This document shows, in pieces, positions 53,948 through 62,075 of a DNA stretch of 64,000 nucleotides. Below the pieces are notes generated by a model. That model was given only the letters and a program-made list of their open reading frames with translations. It ran no database searches and was not told where the DNA came from. How positions within the stretch are numbered: the stretch's first letter is position 1; each line of letters begins with the position of its first letter. A program made the position numbers and the translations under genes. The stretch is from G963662905 sp963662905 (lineage in GTDB: Bacteria; Bacteroidota; Bacteroidia; Bacteroidales; WRLA01), in the NCBI GenBank assembly GCA_963662905.2, contig CAXXFD010000001.1, positions 496,001 to 560,000 on the forward strand, given 5' to 3'.

Positions 53948-55555
53948 ATGCAAAAAATGGTTTTACTTGGGGACGAAGCCATAGCCCAGGGAGCTATTGA
54001 TGCCGGTATGTCAGGCATTTATGCTTATCCGGGAACCCCATCTACTGAAATAACAGAATATGTGCAGCACTCGAAGGAAGCCCGCGAAAAAGGCATCCGT
54101 TCCAAATGGTCTGCAAATGAAAAAACAGCTATGGAAGCTGCCATCGGTATGTCTTATGCCGGCAAGCGCACCATGGTTTGTATGAAACATGTCGGGCTCA
54201 ATGTTGCAGCCGATGCTTTTGTAAACTCTGCAATTACAGGTGCCAATGGCGGTATGATCGTTGTTGCTGCCGATGACCCGAGCATGCACTCCAGCCAAAA
54301 CGAGCAGGATTCGCGCTTTTATGGGAAATTTGCTTTAATGCCCATTTTGGAGCCTTCGAACCAGCAGGAAGCCTATGATATGACCCACTACGGTTTTGAG
54401 CTTTCTGAAAAATTTGGCATGCCTGTCCTTATGCGCATCACCACCCGCCTGGCCCACAGCCGTGCCGGCGTTGCATGCAAAGACCAACTGCAACAAAACG
54501 AACTGAAACTCCCTTCAGACCTCAGGCAATTTGTTTTGCTTCCCGCCATCGCGCGTAAGCGGTACAATAAATTACTGACTACCCTGGACGCTTTTGTTGA
54601 AGATTCCGAATCATCAGCTTTCAACAAATATATTGATGGTGAAGACAAAAGCATGGGTATTCTGGCCTGTGGTTTGGCATACAACTATCTGATGGAAAAT
54701 TATGAAGATGGAAAATGTCCTTTCCCCGTATTAAAGATTGGGCAATATCCACTTCCCAAGAAAGACATCACCCGCCTTGCCGACGAATGCGAAAAAATTC
54801 TCGTTCTCGAAGAAGGCATGCCGATAATCGAGGAGCTGATCAAAGGCTATCTCGGACGAGGCATCAATGTTATTGGCCGTTTAGACGGCACGCTCAAGCG
54901 CGATGGCGAGCTGAACCCAAACCTCGTTGCTGTTGCGCTGGGCAAAGAAGATACATACGGAATGGACATTCCGGACCTGGTTGTTGGCCGTCCGCCATCA
55001 CTATGCCCCGGTTGCCCGCATATTGACTCTTACAAAGCGCTGAATGAAGCATTGGAAGAATATGGCAGTGGCCGTGTATTTTCCGATATCGGATGCTACA
55101 CATTGGGTGCATTGCCCCCTTTTGAATCCATCAATTCATGTGTAGATATGGGCGCATCCATCACAATGGCCAAAGGTGCCGCTGATGCCGGCCTGGTGCC
55201 TGCTGTATCTGTAATTGGCGATTCAACTTTCACGCATTCCGGTATGACCGGCCTGCTCGATGCAGTTAACGATAAAGCGCCCATCACGGTGCTGATCCTC
55301 GACAATGCCACAACAGGAATGACCGGTGGCCAGGACTCCTCAGCTTATGGCCGAATTGAAAGCATCTGTAAAGGAATTGGTGTGGAAGAAGAACATATCC
55401 GCGTATTGAAACCATTGAAAAAATATCATGACGAAATGGTTAGTGTAATGAAGGAAGAGCTTGCATATCAAGGCGTTTCGGTAATTATCCCTCGAAGGGA
55501 ATGTGTACAGACACTTAATAAACGCATGCGCGCCAAATTCAAAAACAAAAAGTAA
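53948..55555 (+). CDS. iorA: Indolepyruvate ferredoxin oxidoreductase, alpha subunit
   Basis: 535 aa. With IorB it oxidises aryl-pyruvates (from Trp, Phe, Tyr) to acyl-CoA with ferredoxin. N-terminal pyrimidine-binding domain with YAYPGTPSTEITEYVQ, and a TPP-binding domain with LCPGCPH and the GDSTFTHSGMTGLLDAV...LDNATTGMTGGQD motif. The protein ends soon after VSVIIPRREC. The C-terminal domain with two CxxCxxCxxxC clusters found in archaeal IorA is absent, which may be usual for this lineage. It is first in a two-gene operon (34-base gap). Confidence 0.92.
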   Translation: MQKMVLLGDEAIAQGAIDAGMSGIYAYPGTPSTEITEYVQHSKEAREKGIRSKWSANEKTAMEAAIGMSYAGKRTMVCMKHVGLNVAADAFVNSAITGANGGMIVVAADDPSMHSSQNEQDSRFYGKFALMPILEPSNQQEAYDMTHYGFELSEKFGMPVLMRITTRLAHSRAGVACKDQLQQNELKLPSDLRQFVLLPAIARKRYNKLLTTLDAFVEDSESSAFNKYIDGEDKSMGILACGLAYNYLMENYEDGKCPFPVLKIGQYPLPKKDITRLADECEKILVLEEGMPIIEELIKGYLGRGINVIGRLDGTLKRDGELNPNLVAVALGKEDTYGMDIPDLVVGRPPSLCPGCPHIDSYKALNEALEEYGSGRVFSDIGCYTLGALPPFESINSCVDMGASITMAKGAADAGLVPAVSVIGDSTFTHSGMTGLLDAVNDKAPITVLILDNATTGMTGGQDSSAYGRIESICKGIGVEEEHIRVLKPLKKYHDEMVSVMKEELAYQGVSVIIPRRECVQTLNKRMRAKFKNKK

Positions 55556-55589
55556 ACGCACGGATTTTTAGAATTAAAAGCAGAATACA

Positions 55590-56177
55590 ATGAAAACTGA
55601 TATCATATTAGCCGGCGTAGGCGGACAAGGAATCCTCACCATTGCAGCAACTATTGGTACTGCAGCAGTTGGCAGCAATCTTTTTGTGAAACAGGCCGAA
55701 GTGCACGGTATGAGCCAAAGGGGCGGTGATGTACAATCGCACCTGCGCCTTTCCGATAAAGAAATCTCATCCGACCTGATCGCTTTTGGTAAATGCGACA
55801 TGATTATTTCGGTAGAGCCGATGGAATCATTGCGCTACCTGCCTTATCTCAATAAAGAAAACGGCTGGCTCATTACCAATACGCAGCCTTTTATCAATGT
55901 TACGAATTATCCGGACACGGATAAAGTGCTTGAGGAAGTTAAAAAAGTGAAAAACCACATTGCACTTGATGCTGAACAAATTGCAAAAGACATGGGCACA
56001 GCAAAAGCTGCAAATATTGTTATCCTGGGCGCTGCATCCCCTTTCCTCGGAATGGAATACGAAGCTCTGGAAAATGCTTTGCGCACAATTTTTGGCCGCA
56101 AAGGCGAAGATGTTGTAAACCTTAACCTGAAAGCATTAAAAGCCGGAAGGGACTTTGCGGACAACTACAGAAAATAA
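55590..56177 (+). CDS. iorB: Indolepyruvate ferredoxin oxidoreductase, beta subunit
   Basis: 195 aa, the gamma-type domain of 2-oxoacid:ferredoxin oxidoreductases. Characteristic parts: ILAGVGGQGILTIAATIG, VKQAEVHGMSQRGGDVQSHLR and DMIISVEPMESLRYL. It forms the enzyme with IorA, encoded directly upstream. A terminator follows. Confidence 0.94.
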   Translation: MKTDIILAGVGGQGILTIAATIGTAAVGSNLFVKQAEVHGMSQRGGDVQSHLRLSDKEISSDLIAFGKCDMIISVEPMESLRYLPYLNKENGWLITNTQPFINVTNYPDTDKVLEEVKKVKNHIALDAEQIAKDMGTAKAANIVILGAASPFLGMEYEALENALRTIFGRKGEDVVNLNLKALKAGRDFADNYRK

Positions 56178-56202
56178 AAGGTAAAATACCTGATTTTAAT
56201 AT

Positions 56203-56232
56203 AGGGTGCGGGCTTATTCCCCACCCTTTTTT
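56203..56232 (+). terminator. Rho-independent terminator of iorAB
   Basis: AGGGTG (56203-56208) pairs with CACCCT (56222-56227), an inner GGG/CCC extends the stem past a bulged C, then a T run. It starts 26 bases after the stop. Confidence 0.85.
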
Positions 56233-56233
56233 A

Positions 56234-56266
56234 TTTGCCCGTACCGGCAATAAAAACTTACTTTTG
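56234..56266 (+). promoter_or_regulatory. Bacteroidota-type promoter of the M23-like gene
   Basis: TTTG (56234-56237) and TACTTTTG (56259-56266), spacing 21 bases, a close match to the -33/-7 consensus. It lies directly after the ior terminator; the start codon is at 56301. Confidence 0.6.
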
Positions 56267-56300
56267 CGTTTTTTTAAATCAGGATTAAGCCAGCCCCTTT

Positions 56301-57587
56301 ATGAAGAAAAATAAACTCATCCGAGACAGTATCATCATCACGCTAATCTCAGTTTTCATCATCCTTTTATATTCTGTGTTGGATCCTGCGGAAAAAGAGG
56401 AAAGCGGTTTTACCGAAATCACAGAAGAAACAGAGCCGGAAGTGCACCCATTATATTTTGGGTTTATTAAAGACAGCTTTGATATTAAGCATGGCGAAGT
56501 AGGCAAAAACCAATATCTGGCAGAAATCCTATTGGCGCAGGATGTGGATTACGCTACAATTGACCGCATTGCGCGCAAATCGCGCGACACTTTTGACGTG
56601 CGCAAAATCAGGCGCGGACAGCCCTGGCATATTTTAAAAAGCAAAGACAGCCTGCAACAAGCCCAATATTTTATTTATGAAATTGATGCTGTAGATTATG
56701 CCGTTTTTGAACTTAAGGATTCGCTCGATATCTATCTGGGCAGCAGAGAAGTCATTACAACAACCGACACCGTTTCCGGTATCATTGAAAGTTCATTATG
56801 GAATGCCATGGCCGGACAGGGACAGGATCCCTTTCTTGCGGTCAAATTATCGGAAGTGTACCAATGGGCCATCGACTTTTTTGGCATACAGAAAGGCGAT
56901 TGGTACAAAGTTATTTATGAACAGAAATACATAGATACGCTCAATATCGGAAGTGGGCGGATTTTGGCGTCGGCCTTTGGCCATGCCGATGATGTTTATT
57001 ACGCCTTTTGGTATGAGCAGGACAGTTTGGGCGGCGATTATTTCGATGAAGAAGCCAACAGCCTAAGGCGTACATTCCTAAAAGCGCCACTACGCTACAG
57101 CAGGATTAGTTCGCACTTTTCCAACAGCCGGATGCATCCGGTTTTGAAAATCCGCAGGCCGCATCATGGTATTGATTATGCAGCGCCCCTGGGAACGCCG
57201 GTATATTCTATTGGCGATGGCGTAATTATCAAAAAAGCCTATCAAAAAGGTGGCGGTGGCCGATATCTGAAAATCAAGCACAACAGTGTTTACACAACGG
57301 TTTATATGCACCTGAACGGATATGCCAAAGGCATCAAAAGCGGCAAAAGGGTAAAACAGGGAGAGCTAATCGGTTATGTAGGTTCTTCCGGACTGGCCAC
57401 CGGCCCGCATCTTGATTTCCGTGTTTACAGAAACGGCAGCCCCATCGATCCTTTAAAAATGAAATCACCTCCGGCCAAACCCGTTGATTCGAGCCATCAG
57501 GAGGCGTATTATAAGTTTATTGAAGAAATTATGCCTCTGCTGGAGCAGGATGTTAAATTGGATTCAGATTCCCTGAAAACAGATTAA
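56301..57587 (+). CDS. Membrane-anchored M23-family (LytM-like) protein with altered metal site
   Basis: 428 aa. An N-terminal membrane anchor (about 10-26) is followed by a region of about 230 residues that begins with a LysM-like or OapA-like part (SFDIKHGEVGKNQYLAEILLA). The C-terminal M23 domain (about 265-390) has the first motif intact, HHGIDYAAP (His288, Asp292). YMHL provides a further His (337). The usual HxH of active M23 enzymes is HLD here (GPHLDFR, 370-372), so the third zinc ligand is Asp or missing. It could be a weak enzyme, or a non-catalytic regulator of murein hydrolases like EnvC. It acts at the periplasmic face. Confidence 0.88.
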   Translation: MKKNKLIRDSIIITLISVFIILLYSVLDPAEKEESGFTEITEETEPEVHPLYFGFIKDSFDIKHGEVGKNQYLAEILLAQDVDYATIDRIARKSRDTFDVRKIRRGQPWHILKSKDSLQQAQYFIYEIDAVDYAVFELKDSLDIYLGSREVITTTDTVSGIIESSLWNAMAGQGQDPFLAVKLSEVYQWAIDFFGIQKGDWYKVIYEQKYIDTLNIGSGRILASAFGHADDVYYAFWYEQDSLGGDYFDEEANSLRRTFLKAPLRYSRISSHFSNSRMHPVLKIRRPHHGIDYAAPLGTPVYSIGDGVIIKKAYQKGGGGRYLKIKHNSVYTTVYMHLNGYAKGIKSGKRVKQGELIGYVGSSGLATGPHLDFRVYRNGSPIDPLKMKSPPAKPVDSSHQEAYYKFIEEIMPLLEQDVKLDSDSLKTD

Positions 57588-57630
57588 TGCAAATTTTTTT
57601 TATCTACGAAGAAATCTGAATATTAAGTAG

Positions 57631-58176
57631 TTAGATGCTTGTTGCGCTCTTCACCTTTTTCTTCGCATCATCTACTGAATCGCTATCGATATCAAAATCA
57701 CCGATCCCAATAAAAATGGCTGGCGCAATTACAGAAACCGGTTGGCAGAGATATGATTTGCTACATTCTTCACCGGAGATGATGGTTTTCCCGGTGAATG
57801 TATTGATCAAATAAAGGAGCACACTAATCAAAAAAGCGCCTTTTATGAGGCCAAAGACCAGCCCAAGAATTTTATTCACAGCACCTAAAGCTACGGCTTC
57901 CGCAATTTTTTCGACAATTTTTCCTATCAGGTGAACCACAATGATCACGATCAGAAATGTAACTACAAATGCGATAATTTTCAGCACACCTTCATCGAAA
58001 TCGAGGTGCTGCGACAAAAGTGACTGTGCGTAGCCCGAAAAATAAACGGCGCCGTAAATTCCAAGCACCAGGGCCACAAGGGAGGCAACTTCCACAATCA
58101 ATCCTTTGATAAAGCCACGGTATGCAAAAAATGCCAATGGCAAAGCGATGAACAGGTCAATGTAACTGAAACTCAT
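57631..58176 (-). CDS. CvpA-family membrane protein
   Basis: 181 aa with four predicted membrane spans (about 5-23, 27-48, 65-88, 103-125) and a short polar C-terminus. SYIDLFIALPLAFFAYRGFIKGLIVEVASL matches the CvpA family, whose members affect colicin V production or export and envelope integrity. Its start overlaps the end of mlaF by four bases (ATGA), so translation is probably coupled. Confidence 0.85.
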   Translation of the reverse strand: MSFSYIDLFIALPLAFFAYRGFIKGLIVEVASLVALVLGIYGAVYFSGYAQSLLSQHLDFDEGVLKIIAFVVTFLIVIIVVHLIGKIVEKIAEAVALGAVNKILGLVFGLIKGAFLISVLLYLINTFTGKTIISGEECSKSYLCQPVSVIAPAIFIGIGDFDIDSDSVDDAKKKVKSATSI

Positions 58177-58928
58177 ATTTTTCTCTTTTTTAATCGTCTT
58201 GTCAGTTCTGTTGAAAAAATAAAATCCTGCAATTCCGGATTATCGGTTGTAAGTACATCCTCATTTGATCCCTGCCACCATAATTCGCCTTTATAAATGT
58301 ACGCAATCCGTTCGCCGATTTCCAGTACAGAATTCATATCGTGGGTGTTGATTACGGTTGTGATTCCGTATTCATGGGTAATTTCGCTGATCAGTTTATC
58401 AATTACTCCGGCTGTGTGCGGATCCAGGCCACTGTTGGGTTCATCGCAGAAAAGGTATTTGGGGTTCATGGAAATAGCCCGTGCAATAGCGACACGCTTC
58501 ACCATTCCTCCGCTCAATTCAGAGGGCATCCGTTTATTCACGCCATCAAGGTTTACACGGCCGAGGCAGAAATCAACCCTTTCACGTTTCTTTTCCAGCT
58601 CCCAATCCGTGAACATATTAAGCGGGAACATCACATTTTCCTCTACCGTGAGCGAATCAAAAAGCGCCCCTCCCTGAAAAAGCATCCCAATTTCTTTGCG
58701 GATTGCTTTTTTCTGATCAAAGCTCATCGCGGAAAAATTCCTGTCGTTATAATAAATTGCTCCCGAATCGGTTTTATGCAATCCCACGAGGCTTTTCATT
58801 AAAACCGTTTTCCCGCTGCCACTCTGGCCGATAATCAGGTTTGTTACACCCGGCTCGAAGGAAACCGAAACATTCTTTAAAACCGCTTTCCCATCGAAGG
58901 ATTTATTTATGTTTTTGGCTTCAATCAT
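58173..58928 (-). CDS. mlaF: MlaF-type ABC transporter ATP-binding protein
   Basis: 251 aa. Walker A GQSGSGKTVLMKSL, Q-loop LFQGGALFDSLTV, signature LSGGMVKRVAIARA, Walker B YLFCDEPNSGLDP and H-loop INTHDMNSV are all present. The ALFDSLTVEENV region is typical of MlaF/MkL, which power phospholipid transport between the membranes. It overlaps both the permease gene upstream and cvpA downstream by four bases: a tight operon. Confidence 0.93.
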   Translation of the reverse strand: MIEAKNINKSFDGKAVLKNVSVSFEPGVTNLIIGQSGSGKTVLMKSLVGLHKTDSGAIYYNDRNFSAMSFDQKKAIRKEIGMLFQGGALFDSLTVEENVMFPLNMFTDWELEKKRERVDFCLGRVNLDGVNKRMPSELSGGMVKRVAIARAISMNPKYLFCDEPNSGLDPHTAGVIDKLISEITHEYGITTVINTHDMNSVLEIGERIAYIYKGELWWQGSNEDVLTTDNPELQDFIFSTELTRRLKKRKI

Positions 58929-59665
58929 GAGAGCAGGAGTTGGGTCAGGATCAGGTTAAACAAAATAATCCAGATGCTGCTGTGCACAACGGCTTTAGTA
59001 CTGGCAGCACCCACTTCGAGGGCTCCGCCTTTCACCAGAAAACCACTGTATCCCGATACGGAACCAATGATAAAAGCAAAGACCGCTGTTTTAATCAGCA
59101 TATAAAAAACAGTATATCCCTCAAAGGCAAAGCGAATCCCCAGGATATAATCTTCCGGGGAAAAAAGGCTTGTCAGCATGGCAACGAGATATCCGCCGGC
59201 AAGGCTAAAAAACACACTGAAAACAATCAATATCGGGTTGATAAAAACCAATGCCACAATTTTGGGAAGGATTAAATAAGATGCCGGGTTAATCCCCATA
59301 ATTTCAAGTGCATCAATTTGTTCTGTAACGCGCATGGTGCCAATTTCTGATGCAATGCGTGATCCTACTTTTCCGGCAAGGATCAGGCTGATAACCGTTG
59401 GCGAAAATTCCAGAATAACGGACTGACGCGCCGTAAAGCCGATCATAGAAGCCGGAATCAGCGGCGAATCAATATTATAGGCGGTTTGGATGGTCACAAT
59501 TGCGCCCATAAAAACGGAGATTACGGCAACAATTCCCAGGGAATCAATGCCAAAATGCTGCACTTCGCTAAAAAACTGTTTGCGGAAAACGCTCCATTTT
59601 TCCGGTTTTCGCAAAACAGAAAGCAGAAGCAAGATATAACTTCCGATGTAGGAAAACAGTGCCAT
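58925..59665 (-). CDS. mlaE: MlaE-type ABC transporter permease
   Basis: 246 aa from the ATG at 59665 (MALFSYIGSYI), which has AAAGGA just upstream; an earlier ATG at 59695 is less likely. The MlaE family core is complete: FGIDSLGIVAVISVFMGAIVTIQTAY, GKVGSRIASEIGTMRVTEQIDALEIMGINP and several membrane spans. With MlaF it forms an MCE-type lipid transporter. An MCE-domain (MlaD) gene is not adjacent here. Confidence 0.93.
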   Translation of the reverse strand: MALFSYIGSYILLLLSVLRKPEKWSVFRKQFFSEVQHFGIDSLGIVAVISVFMGAIVTIQTAYNIDSPLIPASMIGFTARQSVILEFSPTVISLILAGKVGSRIASEIGTMRVTEQIDALEIMGINPASYLILPKIVALVFINPILIVFSVFFSLAGGYLVAMLTSLFSPEDYILGIRFAFEGYTVFYMLIKTAVFAFIIGSVSGYSGFLVKGGALEVGAASTKAVVHSSIWIILFNLILTQLLLS

Positions 59666-59749
59666 AATCCTTTTTTGTTTTGTGCTAAAGTACAAATTTT
59701 AGCGAAAGGCTGGCAGGATGTAAGGAATTAAAAAATTATTGGAAATCGG

Positions 59750-60868
59750 TCAGATTACCTCAACAGCAATTCCTTCCGAGGCACTTACCAAAGGTTCAAC
59801 AACAATTAAAGTACCTTCAGGGAGGCCGCTGAAAACTACGGTTTCGTTATTAACCTGCTTGATATCAATGCGTTTTTTGGTTAAACGTCCATCATCCACA
59901 ATAAATACTTCATCGTGGTTAAACACAGAGTTCCGGGGAATTTCCATACTGTTTTCGATATCCTGCCCCGGAAAAACAGCACGGAGATACTGCCCTTCGT
60001 ATAATGGCGCCGAAGAACGCGGGCTGATGCGGATAAAAACCGGAATAGACTGTGTATTGGGATCGACGAAATCTGCTTTTCGCACTAAAGTTCCCGGCCA
60101 GTTTTGGGTACGGTTCTCGCTCATCACAATAATCTGCTCCCCTTTATTCACCGATTCGGCATTATCAATTTCAACCGGCACTTCCAGTTCATAAATATCC
60201 GTACGGATTATTCCTGCAATTTTGCTGCCCGGATTAGCGATTGCGCCCACTTCGAGCACAACGTCCGTATAGCTTCCGTTAAAAGGCGCAAAAACCTGAT
60301 ATTTCTTCATGCGGATTTCCTCACCCGTAATGGAATAATAATCGCTCAGTATATTCCGGCTGGCAAGAAAAGTTTTCTCTTTCCTGTCGCTGATCGCAGG
60401 CAGCTCGGGCAGGGGCTTCTTGATGTCCACAGCCATAAAAAAGTCGTTCCATTTATCAAAGCTCTCCGGGAAATCAATTTTAAAATCCGGTAAGATATTG
60501 GCCAAACTGGTTAAAAACCGGCTTTTGCTGGCATGCAGGGCCTGTTCCACATCATCATCATAGATGCGAAACAATAAATCTCCTTTACTGAATTTCTCTC
60601 CTTTTTTCAGCGGCACGGTTCCTTCCAGAATCCTGCCCTGAACCTCAGCTGCAAGATTATATGTTTCTGAGCTCAAAAGACGCCCGGAAACTTCAATTTC
60701 ATTGCGCACTGTACTGTATTCAACCGGAACGGCTTTTACATAGCGCTTTTGCGCCTTGACCATCCCTTTTTCAGGCTCCTTTTTCATACCCATAAAAAGA
60801 TATGCGATTGCCGCAGATGCCGCCAATAAAACCAATACCAGTAAAACAGTTTTTAAATTACGTCCCAT
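59750..60868 (-). CDS. RND/HlyD-type membrane fusion protein
   Basis: 372 aa from the ATG at 60868 (MGRNLKTVLLV); the frame opens at 60913. N-terminal anchor (about 5-23), then a lipoyl/barrel-sandwich half with LAAEVQGRILEGTVPLKKGEKFSKGDLLFRI, a short helical hairpin, the second lipoyl half (FAPFNGSYTDVVLEVGAIANPGSKI), a beta barrel and a membrane-proximal domain. Such adaptors link an inner-membrane pump to an outer-membrane channel. No pump or TolC gene is adjacent; instead mlaE starts 84 bases downstream on the same strand. Partner unknown. Confidence 0.88.
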   Translation of the reverse strand: MGRNLKTVLLVLVLLAASAAIAYLFMGMKKEPEKGMVKAQKRYVKAVPVEYSTVRNEIEVSGRLLSSETYNLAAEVQGRILEGTVPLKKGEKFSKGDLLFRIYDDDVEQALHASKSRFLTSLANILPDFKIDFPESFDKWNDFFMAVDIKKPLPELPAISDRKEKTFLASRNILSDYYSITGEEIRMKKYQVFAPFNGSYTDVVLEVGAIANPGSKIAGIIRTDIYELEVPVEIDNAESVNKGEQIIVMSENRTQNWPGTLVRKADFVDPNTQSIPVFIRISPRSSAPLYEGQYLRAVFPGQDIENSMEIPRNSVFNHDEVFIVDDGRLTKKRIDIKQVNNETVVFSGLPEGTLIVVEPLVSASEGIAVEVI

Positions 60869-60998
60869 GTCGATTAATTCTTTTGCACAAAAATAGAGTA
60901 AATACAAAATCAAAACAACTCAGATACTTAAAGGTTTTAAAATCAATAACTACAATTAATTGGGATTATAAATAATTATGTATTCGCTTGAAAATCCG

Positions 60999-61006
60999 TA
61001 TTTTTG
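60999..61006 (+). promoter_or_regulatory. Putative -7 element close to the thiL start
   Basis: TATTTTTG four bases before the ATG at 61011. If used, the mRNA would be nearly leaderless or start inside the gene, so this may be chance. Confidence 0.25.
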
Positions 61007-61010
61007 CCGC

Positions 61011-62075
61011 ATGTTTGAAGACAGATCAAAAAAAGCCAAACGCACTGAAATATCGGAGCTTGGAGAATTTGGCCTGATTAAGGCCCTTACGAAGAATCTC
61101 AAATCGCGCAATAAAAACACCATAAAAGGAGTGGGTGATGATGCGGCAATACTGAACCATTCGGGTTTCAAGACTCTGGTCAGCACTGAACTTTTTACCG
61201 AAAAAGTACATTTCGACCTCACCTATACGCCTTTGAGGCATTTGGGATATAAAACTGTTGTGGCAGCCATTGCCGATATTTATGCCATGAACGGCACACC
61301 CGATTCTGTTCTTATCGGCCTGGGCCTTTCCAACCGCTTCAGCCTGGAAGCCATTGAAGAGCTGTATCAAGGCATTGAAATGGCCTGCGAACGCTATGGC
61401 GTTGACCTCAATGGCGGCGACATCTCATCTTCAGCTATTGGACTGGCAATCAGCGTAACGGCAACAGGAACAGCAAAGGAAAACCAGCTAACTTACCGTC
61501 AGAATGCAAGCCAAAACGACATAATTATGGCAACGGGCAATTTTGGCGCTGCTTATCTTGGGCTTTTGCTGCTTGAGAGGGAAAAACAGGTTTTTAAAGC
61601 CAACCCCAATATGCAACCAGAGCTGGGGCCATTTGACTATCTTTTGGAACGCCAGCTAAAACCCGAACTTCCTGTGAAAATCCTGGAAGAAATCCGTGAA
61701 ATGGGAGTTGTTCCCACATCCATGATTGATGTGAGCGACGGGCTGGCATCCGACCTGATGCAGATTTGCAATGAAAGCAATTGCGGCTGCCATCTCTACG
61801 AAAACAGGATCTCGATTGATGAGCAAAGCTTTAAACTCGCAGAAGAATTCAAAATCAACCCGGTAACAGCCGCGCTCAATGGTGGTGAGGACTTTGAATT
61901 TCTAATGACTATAAAACCTTCTGATTACGAAAAGATCAAGGACATTCAGGGCTTGAACAGCATTGGGCATATTACCGCCGAAGGATCATCCTGCGCCATG
62001 GTTACTTCCGATGACCGACTAATTGAACTTAGCGCTCCCGGCTGGGTGAAGCAATACGAAAAGGATGATGCATGA
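61011..62075 (+). CDS. thiL: Thiamine-monophosphate kinase
   Basis: 354 aa from the ATG at 61011 (MFEDRSKKAKRTEISELGEFGLI). The enzyme phosphorylates thiamine monophosphate to the active pyrophosphate. AIR-synthase-like fold: KGVGDDAAIL, a DIYAMNGTPDSVLIGLGL segment, GVDLNGGDISSS, MIDVSDGLASDL and ALNGGEDFEFL. Its stop overlaps the start of uvrC by four bases (ATGA), giving a thiL-uvrC operon. Confidence 0.93.
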   Translation: MFEDRSKKAKRTEISELGEFGLIKALTKNLKSRNKNTIKGVGDDAAILNHSGFKTLVSTELFTEKVHFDLTYTPLRHLGYKTVVAAIADIYAMNGTPDSVLIGLGLSNRFSLEAIEELYQGIEMACERYGVDLNGGDISSSAIGLAISVTATGTAKENQLTYRQNASQNDIIMATGNFGAAYLGLLLLEREKQVFKANPNMQPELGPFDYLLERQLKPELPVKILEEIREMGVVPTSMIDVSDGLASDLMQICNESNCGCHLYENRISIDEQSFKLAEEFKINPVTAALNGGEDFEFLMTIKPSDYEKIKDIQGLNSIGHITAEGSSCAMVTSDDRLIELSAPGWVKQYEKDDA

